Origin: Eonycteris spelaea | Taxonomy: Eukaryota > Chordata > Mammalia > Chiroptera > Pteropodidae | Assembly: GCA_003508835.1 (NCBI GenBank) | Contig: PUFA01000084.1 | Span: forward strand, 3,472,001-3,536,000 | Direction: 5' to 3' | Length of the DNA: 64,000 bases | Program-made: the position numbers and the translations under genes | In this document: piece by piece, positions 57,081 to 64,000 of the stretch | How the letters are laid out: every line of letters starts with the position of its first letter | Numbering within the stretch: position 1 is the stretch's first letter | The notes under the pieces: generated by a model | Seen by the model: the letters and a program-made list of their open reading frames with translations, nothing else | Told to the model about the DNA's origin: nothing | Databases searched by the model: none

Positions 57081-58814
57081 AGTATGAAAGGTATAATTAA
57101 TTAAGCTAATGCGCAGGAGAGCATAAAGCATCATTTTAAGCAAGTAGAAGACAATTGTTAAGTATAGGTGTAAGTGTATGCCACATTAGAAGGATAAAAG
57201 GATCACTTGTTGGTGTGAACTTCAAATCACAGGAAGCTGAAATAAGTTTTTGACTGGTGGTTTTTAATGATTTGCATGGAACTAGAAGAAGCAAACTGAC
57301 CTGTCTCCTTTCATCCACTTACAGTCAAAGACTACATCCTCTCCTTATGTTGTATTTCCTACAACTTCATGTTAATGTTAAGTACATGGAAAATACTGAT
57401 TCTAGTATAAATGAGTGAATATGCATATTGACCAATGCTGTCTGTTGATATGGTCAAGCATAGACGGGCCAACTACTGGCAGATGCTGTAGAGGAAATTT
57501 AAATATCAGAGGGAAGAAAAAACAATGTGGCCTCTAACTCCCTTGAACGGTAGACTCTAAAATTTTGAGATACTCTGAATCTAATAATTAATAGATCAAA
57601 GCTAGCCCAAGAGTATATTCTACCTGGGACAAAGACCCACAATATCAAAAATCATGTCCAGTCTCCAAACAAATGTGCCCATGATCCCTCCAAAACTCAC
57701 CTAGGAGAATAAGAGTTTCTTGTCTTAAACAAAAAGTTTTACTAGTGAAAGCTTTCCTTTCTCAGAGAATATCTTTTTTTCCCCCTCTCGACTTAAAAGG
57801 ATGATCTTTTTAGAGCTTTCCATGAAAGAACATTAGAAGGGATGTTGAAAAGAAAGAAACCTAAAATTTTATTTACACGAGGTATTTTCTTTAAATATGC
57901 TTTAGAGTGCATACCTCTTTTGAAGAAAGCAGGAAATTCATGTATAAAAAGGCTAATGATACTTTTCTTTGCTTAAAGAGCATTCCATAAATAATGTACT
58001 TTTTTCAAGAGATCTTAGCAATACTGAACATTCATGGCACTGTATCAGACCCTAGGAGTTAGTGAAATGTTCTTGATGACATTAAATTCACATCATCAAT
58101 CTGTTTGTGGAAAGACAAATTAACTGTATTATTTAAATTTTTAATAAAATGAGTTAAATTTAATATTCTTCTACAGTAATGTTTTTCTATCAACTCCCAC
58201 TTTCTCTGGTCTCCTTGACACTTTCATGCCTAGCCATAAAGCACATGTTATATTAATACAATAAAAATTGTATTGAAATTAAAATAGCAATAACTAACAT
58301 TGGCGTTATACTTTATAGCTATCGAGTTATACTATTGCATCTCACTGAACTATTTTATGAGCCATTATTATTATTATTTTTATTTTTATTTTAGAAAATG
58401 GAGGCACACAAAGTTTAGAGTTGTCTGAGTTATATAGTAAGTAAAGAAATTGGAACTATGAACTTTTCTGGTTATTTTTTTTCTGTTTTCCCTGTAGCTG
58501 TTCACAATTATACCCCCAAATTGGATACCTTTGGCCAGGCAGACAGACAATTTCTTCTTATCTGAGGTATACAGTGTCACCAGAAGAGAAAGTTAAAAGA
58601 TAAGTTCTTGATTCTCTGGTAATACAGTAACTTTTTACTCTGAGGATATTTGAGATATACAGAGTACTAGACAGATATCTGATTCCTTTGAAACCTTTAA
58701 GCATTAAAAAGAGATCAACATGAAGTATCAAACAGATTCATTTGTAAATCCTATGGTATCTTATGTTTCTAGGAACCAGAGCTTGACTGTCCTGTCCTTT
58801 CTGGAAACCTCTGA
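57081..58814. other. Unassigned non-coding sequence
   Basis: No gene recognised. 58090-58400 is very AT-rich. A (TTA)n/(TTTTA) tract lies near 58365-58393. A possible decayed antisense MIR lies at about 58300-58470. Confidence 0.35.
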
Positions 58815-58960
58815 ATAATAAATGAGCACAGACTTAGGAAATGGACAGAAATGAGTTCACATCCCATTTCCTCCATTTATTAGCTATGTGGTCTTAGAGA
58901 AATCATTCAATTATTGAACCTCAACTATTCATTTGTATAATAGATGATAGAATTTCCTGG
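58815..58960 (+). mobile_element. MIR SINE
   Basis: TGAGTTCACATCCCATTTCCTCCATTTATTAGCTATGTGGTCTTAGAGAAATCATTCAATTATTGAACCTCA is a clear sense MIR core. TTCATTTGTATAATAGATGATAG follows. Confidence 0.8.
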
Positions 58961-58984
58961 AATTAGAGATTCCCTTCCTCTTGG

Positions 58985-59017
58985 AATATATATATATATA
59001 TGGAGAGAGAGAGAGAC
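58985..59017. repeat. (TA)n(GA)n compound microsatellite
   Basis: About nine TA units followed by GG and about seven GA units. Confidence 0.95.
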
Positions 59018-59260
59018 TATCAAAGGGACTTCCTAGAATGCTCAGCGGAATGTAGTTACTACTGCTAGTTCTACTACAGGGCTTGGAAATCATCCTGTTG
59101 CTGTGACTAGCTTTTTAGGGGTCAGCCCTAAAAATGAGTGAGAATTGCCAGTAGAAACAGCATTACAGAGCCTCCAAGAAGGTTGCATGCATTTCTACTG
59201 TTGTCTGCCCAATGTCTATTCCTTTTACCACAGTAACAGTGGCAGACCAAAGGCCACATT
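59018..59260. other. Unassigned non-coding sequence
   Basis: Nothing recognised. Confidence 0.4.
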
Positions 59261-59307
59261 AAAACAAAACAAAACAAAACAAAACAAAACACAAAACAAA
59301 ACAAAAC
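59261..59307. repeat. (AAAAC)n pentanucleotide repeat
   Basis: About nine AAAAC units with one interruption. On the minus strand it creates the FCFVLFCFVL pattern of a spurious 121-codon frame. Confidence 0.95.
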
Positions 59308-59992
59308 CTGTCCTGTTTTTATAATCCTCACATGTATTGGTGGAAGTGTTTTTTTTGTGATCTGGTAATTCCTTATTACTGTTAGAGCATCAACCAGAAA
59401 TTTCAGAACCAGGGTCACTTCTTGCAGTAAATGCCTTTTTCCATGAATGATGACTCTAATAATCAGAAGATTTTTCTGATGCACTGAAATCAAATTAATA
59501 CAACCTGGAACTACCTGAACGAAAAAGTAAATAATTATTCATGTACTTTGTTTGCAGCACCACTGTGTCATAAAGCAGAAAGAAAAGAAATTAGGCTCGT
59601 GATAATTTGTGTTGTTGCTGGGCCTTTCCATTCATGAGGTTACCTGTGATGATCAGCTATGCCTGAGAGACACCGGCAGTCCTTAGAGCACAGGGCACAG
59701 GCACCACACTGCATAATAAAAAGGGAATCCTAGCAATGGCATCAAAGTGATGTGTTTTCAGTTTTCTTTAAAAAATGTTTTAACTATAGATTTTTGTAAA
59801 AATGAAAGCTAATAGGTTGGCTATCTTAAAAAAAAAATTACATTAATGAGACTAATCAGATACCCTGAATTCTAAAATATGTTTTATGCTGATTTTGTTT
59901 AACTTTTTTAGATATCACAAAAACAATGTGATCGATTCTAAAGTGGACCCAGAGGTTCTCAGGTGCAGTTTTAGACATTGGGAGAAGAAGGA
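59308..59992. other. Unassigned non-coding sequence
   Basis: No gene or named repeat recognised. 59600-59740 is more complex than its surroundings. Confidence 0.4.
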
Positions 59993-60228
59993 CTGTAGTA
60001 GATGAGAGTCTGTGCTCTGGAGTCAGGTTGTCTGAACTCAGATTCCTGGCTGTGCAACCATGGGCAAGTCACAACCCTTCCTGGGTCTCTGTTTCTACAG
60101 TACAAAATGGTGATCGTTATGGACCTGTTGTTTCAATTCAATGAGATAATGTATGTAAATAGCTTAACGTAAAAACAGGTGCATTCACAGAGGTTCAATT
60201 AACAAATGTTAGCTGCTATTATTTCTGT
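59993..60228 (+). mobile_element. MIR SINE, near full length
   Basis: CTGTGCTCTGGAGTCAGGTTGTCTGAACTCAG, GCTGTGCAACCATGGGCAAGTCAC, CTGTTTCTACAGTACAAAATGGTGATCG and AATTCAATGAGATAATGTATGTAAATAGC follow the sense consensus. It ends at AACAAATGTTAGCTGCTATTATT. The best-preserved MIR in the window. Confidence 0.9.
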
Positions 60229-60279
60229 CATTTATTTCCTCAAAAGAAATTTATTGGACTCCACACATGAACAAAATTC

Positions 60280-60297
60280 AAAAAAAAAAAAAAAAAA
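60280..60297. repeat. A18 homopolymer tract
   Basis: Uninterrupted A18, followed by CAAAAACAAAATG. Possibly a retroelement tail of unknown source. Confidence 0.9.
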
Positions 60298-60531
60298 CAA
60301 AAACAAAATGACAGTAAGACAGTTCTTGACCTCAAGGAGCTCACCCTCAGGTGCAAGACAGAAAGATGAATATGCTTATATATATATATATCCTAAATGC
60401 TCAGCGAGAGAACAGCATGCTCAGGGTTTTGAGGCAAAATAAATAAGGGAAAGCTAGCAGTTGAGGGCAGCTGGGGTAACTTTCAATCATCCAGTATTTC
60501 TTAGTGGGAAGAGAGATAAGATCAACTATAG
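60298..60531. other. Unassigned sequence with short (TA)n
   Basis: A (TA)n run lies at about 60377-60391. Otherwise nothing recognised. Confidence 0.4.
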
Positions 60532-60708
60532 CAACGGTTGGCAATTTTTTCTGTAAAGGGCAAGACTGTAAATATTTTCAGCTTCGTGGATCATTTGATG
60601 TCTCTAGTGCAAGTACTCAACTCTGTCATCATAGTGAGAAAGCAGCCATAGACCATGTATAAACTAATGGATGTGGCTTTCTTCCAATAGAATTCTATTT
60701 ACAAAAAC

Positions 60709-60714
60709 AGGCCT
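60709..60714. repeat. Left 6-bp target-site duplication
   Basis: AGGCCT, identical to 61043-61048. Joining the two flanks restores continuous hAT sequence. Confidence 0.8.
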
Positions 60715-61042
60715 TTATTAATCAGGGTTCTCCAGAGAAACAGAACCAATAGGGTGTGTGTGTATGTGTGTGTGTGCATGTGTGAGTGTGTGTATATATA
60801 AATTTATTTTAAGGAATTGGCTCATACAGTTATGGGAGATGGCAAGTCCAAAATCTTCAGGATGAATCAGCAGGCTATAGACCCAGGGAAGAGCGAATGC
60901 TGTAGTTCAAGTCTGATCTTGTTCTTATAATTTATATAAGGTCCACCCATATTATAGAAGGCAATCTGCTTTACTTAGAATCCATTTACTTAAATGCAAA
61001 ACTCATTCAAAAATCTTCCAGGTTGACAAACTAAACATCACA
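60715..61042 (-). mobile_element. LTR-like insertion inside the hAT element
   Basis: Starts TTATTAATCAGGGTTCTCC AGAGAAACAGAACCAATAGG, holds a (TG)n expansion at about 60752-60800, then AAGGAATTGGCTCATACAGTTATGG, GTCCACCCATATTATAGAAGGCAATCTGCTTTACTTAG and AACTCATTCAAAAATC. It ends AGGTTGACAAACTAAACATCACA. On the minus strand it begins TGTGATG, as an LTR would, though its other terminus has decayed. Flanked by AGGCCT at 60709-60714 and 61043-61048. Family name not secure. Confidence 0.8.
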
Positions 61043-61048
61043 AGGCCT
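61043..61048. repeat. Right 6-bp target-site duplication
   Basis: AGGCCT, immediately after the insertion terminus ACATCACA. Confidence 0.8.
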
Positions 61049-61085
61049 CAGCCAGATTTGGCCCACTATAGTTTGCATACCCCTG

Positions 61086-62780
61086 AATAAGGACAGAATC
61101 TTTTCTCCTCAGCCTAAAATGAGTGGGATCTTTTTTCTAAAAGCAGGGGTACTCTGATCCCAAGTTACTATTAGTTATTGAGTGTTCCACCTAACCCCAA
61201 GGCTTAAGGACCAGAACAAAACAACTAGAAGGATCTGAGATTGGGTTTGTTATCCCCAGACAACCTCTTCTTCTCATCACTGACAATGGGAGGGCCAGAT
61301 GGCCTGAACTTCATATTCAAATACCAGACAATGGGGAGAAAGGAGAAGCCAGAACTCATAATGGAACACTGCTTTCTCCTCTAGCAAATAGGACAATGGG
61401 CAGAAAAGGGAGTTTAGAAGAAGGAAAAGACTATGTAGCCACCTTTCCAAATGGAGTTAGCAAAGTCAGGTGGAAAAGGGAGTACCTCTCCTTAATTCCA
61501 CCCCCTTATCGATTCAGACATTTGTTTGGATTAAACAGAAAATTCTCCTTCATGTTTGGGTGGACGTATGAGATAAGCAAGGATGTTGGTGGGGTAGGAA
61601 AAGCAATAGAGTATAGAGGAAGCAGAGGAAAGGGGAGCAAGAGAGAAGAGAAGAGAAGAGGAGATGGGACATAAGAGAAAATGAGGGTAAGAAGAGAAAG
61701 GTGATTTTTTAATTTCACTTTTTAAACTTAAAACTGACTATCTTTCTTAGATTTTCTGTTTCAAAAAATGAGTCTTCTCTAGATCAAAGAGTGTTGTGGG
61801 GCCTAATTCATTTAAATTGCAACATTTTGGGACTCTTACAAACAGTATTATTGAAGTACAGAGCTTAGGTTCATGTTTAATACATCATTTCTTCATAGTA
61901 CAGTCTTCTTTGAACTTATTATCTCCTTCAGAAAGCCTGAGGTTAATTATAGATAGCCCTCATCTAATAAAAGACAGACAAATGGACATATGTAAGTATC
62001 ATAACGCCTTTATGAGAGCTTTATGGAAACTATGTCAAACACTAGCTTGAGAAAAACATCTTGGTACAGGGGTACTTTGCCGTATGTCAGAGTTGTACTG
62101 AGAAATTGCATGAATGTAGAATCGGTACAAAGTAAAGCACCCTTTAAACACCCTAAAGAAGTTTATATTCTTTGGCCCTATTACAATAAAAAAAAACTAT
62201 GGAAATTATTATATCTGCTATTTTTCTAAGTAAACATAGTTAAAAGAAATAGAAGGGAAATTCTGGTGCCCATGTTTTCACAAACAAGAATGATTTGTAT
62301 CACTGCCCTTACATTCATTTTTAATAAAATTAATGAGGAAATTAATGAAAGTCTGAAAGAAATTTGAAGTTGAACTATAATTTATTTTGATTTAGTCAAA
62401 GTTTTTAAATTTTCCTTTGTACTGATTTTCCTTCTGTTTCTTTACTGCCAATCTACATAGTACATGTTATTTGTAATTTTTTTGTGCAAAATGTATGACT
62501 TAAGTGCATGCAATTCTTTGTGGAATAGTATGAGATATTAATAAACACAATATAAATAATATTTATATGACAAATAAGAAGAAACCAGCAGCTGCCAAGT
62601 CATAAGATCAAGCCCTGGCAGATATTTGTGGCAGTATCAAAATTTCAGTCTTTAATCTTTCTGGGAAATTTCCTTTATGTTGTCTATGAATTTTGTTCTC
62701 TGAATGTTCTTTTCTTATAGCATCTTGTTCCTATTGTGTAGACTCAATAACCAAAAATATAGATCTTTTGGGTCCTAAGT
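61086..62780. other. Unassigned sequence with purine-rich tract
   Basis: No gene called. A G/A-rich tract with AGAAG/AGAGA units lies at about 61613-61702 and gives rise to charged frames on one strand and L/P/S-rich frames on the other. 61790-62230 holds two short plus frames without motif. Confidence 0.35.
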
Positions 62781-63149
62781 CTTCCTCAATATCTGCTGAT
62801 CATTTGCTGTCCGTTCATATTGAAGTACAAGGTGTCACAATTCGGATTGGCTTTTTCTTAGAGTAGTCAGCTGGAGGGAGACTCCTGCTGTTGGTATTTA
62901 CAGATCGTTTCTCTTAGACAGTTTTTCCTTGGAGGAAGCCTCTGATCTCTTGCTTAGAGGTTATAAAACAAATTGTCAAGTTTCTCAGAGCTGAGCTAGA
63001 TGAATAAAAGGCATGAGGAGAGTCTCATAATTTAGATATAGATCTCACAGTTTAATGTGTAGGTGTTCCTGTAATCTTTCTGATTTTAGTATTTTATTCC
63101 ACCCTCAACTTTTTCTGATATTCTAGTTTCTCAACATCCACACTATTGA
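62781..63149. other. Unassigned non-coding sequence
   Basis: No gene or named repeat recognised. Moderately complex sequence. Confidence 0.35.
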
Positions 63150-63296
63150 TGCCTGGGGTCAGGCAGATCTTTGTTTGAACCATCCTGCAAATTGTAGGAT
63201 GTTAGCAGAATCCTTGACCTTTCCTCATGCCAATAACAGCCCACATTTTGAGATAAACAAAAAATGTCCCTTGGGAGGCAAATTAAACCTGGCTGT
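63150..63296 (-). mobile_element. MER20-like hAT-Charlie relic
   Basis: CATCCTGCAAATTGTAGGATGTTAGCAGAATCCTTGACCTTTCC, ATGCCAATAACAGCCCACATTTTGAGATAAACAAAAAATGTCCCTTGGGAGGCAAATTAAACCTGG follows the reverse-complement MER20 consensus as I recall it ('...cattgtaggatgtttagcagcatccctggcc...caaaaatgtctcc...cccctgggggcaaaat...'). Confidence 0.75.
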
Positions 63297-63305
63297 CTTT
63301 TTCTG

Positions 63306-63314
63306 GAGAGAGAG

Positions 63315-63363
<49 letters not shown>
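63306..63363. repeat. (GA)n dinucleotide microsatellite
   Basis: About 58 bp of GA with one ATT interruption. The ER-repeat in two overlapping plus frames is an artefact of it. Confidence 0.97.
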
Positions 63364-63366
<3 letters not shown>

Positions 63367-63912
63367 GAAGGGGAGTTAATTGTCATGCATGCAGGAGTGT
63401 ATCCAGGGGTCTGACTACATGTGACCTTTACATTTTTATCCCCATTGAATCCTTAAAGATAACTGCTGCCTATAATTCTAGAAATGTTCCTGGGTTCTGT
63501 AACAGGAACCAACTTATTTGTTGGAATCTAAAAAATGCTCACTCTTCTTTCATCTGTTAAATTGGTTAAGATTTGTCCATCTGCTTCTAGCTTCCAAAAT
63601 TGTCTTGATCTGTCTTAACTATTGTTATTTCCTCTTTTATTATTCTTTCTTTGAATATCAAGAGGATTTTTGTCATTTTAACCCCTTTACTCAAATTTGT
63701 GTATATTTTTAGAAGGAAAATTCTAAATTGCATTCTCTGTCATACTTCTGCATGAATTGTCAATATTAAATGCAAATATTAAAATAATGTCTGTGTTTAT
63801 GGCAGGTCACTTTGAACTATTCCCACAGAACCTAGAAGGTACATTATTTTTTCTAGCACATTATTACTAATCTAGGGTCAAGAATCCTTTGTGTGTGCAG
63901 GAGCAGGGGTGT
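63364..63912. other. Unassigned non-coding sequence
   Basis: Nothing recognised. Confidence 0.4.
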
Positions 63913-64000
63913 AAAAACTGAATGTTTGTGTCTCCCAAAACTTTATATGTTGAAACCTACCCCCTAGGTAATGGTATTTGGAAGAGGGGCCTCTGGGAAG
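63913..64000 (+). mobile_element. ERVL-MaLR LTR, cut by window end
   Basis: CTGAATGTTTGTGTCTCCCAAAACTTTATATGTTGAAACCTACCCCC then GGTAATGGTATTTGGAAGAG GGGCCTCTGGGAAG matches the 5' end of an MLT1/MST-class LTR. The remainder lies outside the window. Confidence 0.75.

Larger units (their letters stand above)
60532..61085. mobile_element. hAT-type non-autonomous DNA transposon, split by an insertion
   Basis: Left part 60532-60714: a degraded terminus (CAACGGTTGGCAA), then TTTTCTGTAAAGGGCAAGACTGTAAATATTTTCAG, AAGTACTCAACTCTG, AGAAAGCAGCCATAGACCATG and ATTTACAAAAACAGG. Right part 61043-61085: GCCAGATTTGGCCCACTATAGTTTGCATACCCCTG. Together they match a common mammalian MER element with caggggt...acccctg termini. 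The middle is interrupted exactly at AGGCCT by a 328-bp insertion. I am sure of the type but not of the MER number. Confidence 0.85.

Noticed and set aside
59128..59493. 121-codon minus frame with CFVLFCFVLF repeats
   Set aside because: Created by the (AAAAC)n microsatellite. Apparent transmembrane character is an artefact.
63175..63560. Frames with long ER repeats
   Set aside because: Direct translation of the (GA)n array.
1..64000. CRISPR arrays, prokaryotic operons, phage or plasmid modules
   Set aside because: No regularly spaced direct repeats with unique spacers and no dense long coding frames. The repeat content is that of a mammalian chromosome.

Overview
The window looks like mammalian nuclear DNA from a gene-poor interval: either a gene desert or the inside of a very large intron. 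It is AT-rich and CpG-depleted, has no CpG island, and is filled with fossils of families shared across placental mammals (MIR, L2, L1ME/L1M, MLT1-type LTRs, hAT DNA transposons). Open frames are short (longest about 133 codons), and none reads as a recognisable host protein. I call no protein-coding gene, tRNA, rRNA or snRNA, and no CRISPR array or bacterial-style operon. The lineage guess is a bat, possibly a Yinpterochiropteran. Three L1 3'-end fragments (6221-6336, 16070-16765, 41975-42215) match L1 3' UTR types I associate with bat genomes. I see no primate Alu, rodent B1/B2, ruminant or carnivore tRNA-SINE, or vesper-bat VES SINE. This is a judgement from memory and no search was run.

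Layout. 0-10 kb: an MLT1-type LTR at 1.6 kb, a possible conserved regulatory block at 2.4-2.6 kb, MIR fragments, an old L1ME-like copy at 5.5-7.0 kb with a younger truncated L1 inside it, and an L2 3' end at 9.1-9.6 kb. 10-20 kb: (AC)n and (TTTC)n microsatellites, and a 5'-inverted L1 at 16.1-17.1 kb with diverged flanking repeats. 20-35 kb: MIR, L2 and L1ME fragments, a mixed TA/TG tract at 21.2 kb, a 31-T tract at 23.8 kb, and long stretches with nothing recognisable. 35-43 kb: the densest LINE block, with an L2, an old L1M 3' UTR, a 1.6-kb minus-strand L1 facing a plus-strand L1 fragment, a bat-type L1 3' end and another L1ME fragment. 43-54 kb: an MLT1 LTR, MIRs, and the most unique-looking sequence, including two candidate regulatory blocks at 48.2-48.5 and 51.2-51.5 kb. 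54-64 kb: an MLT1-type LTR, a long L2 region, MIRs, a hAT element split by an LTR-like insertion with a 6-bp target duplication, a MER20-like hAT relic, a (GA)n tract and a further LTR cut by the window end.

No set of genes works together here, and I found no convincing undescribed system. The observations best supported by sequence are transposition footprints: the twin-primed L1, the L1-in-L1 insertion with an exact 10-bp duplication, and the LTR-in-hAT insertion with AGGCCT on both sides. Next come a few complex-sequence blocks holding symmetrical transcription-factor-like motifs, which are plausible distal enhancers but unproven.
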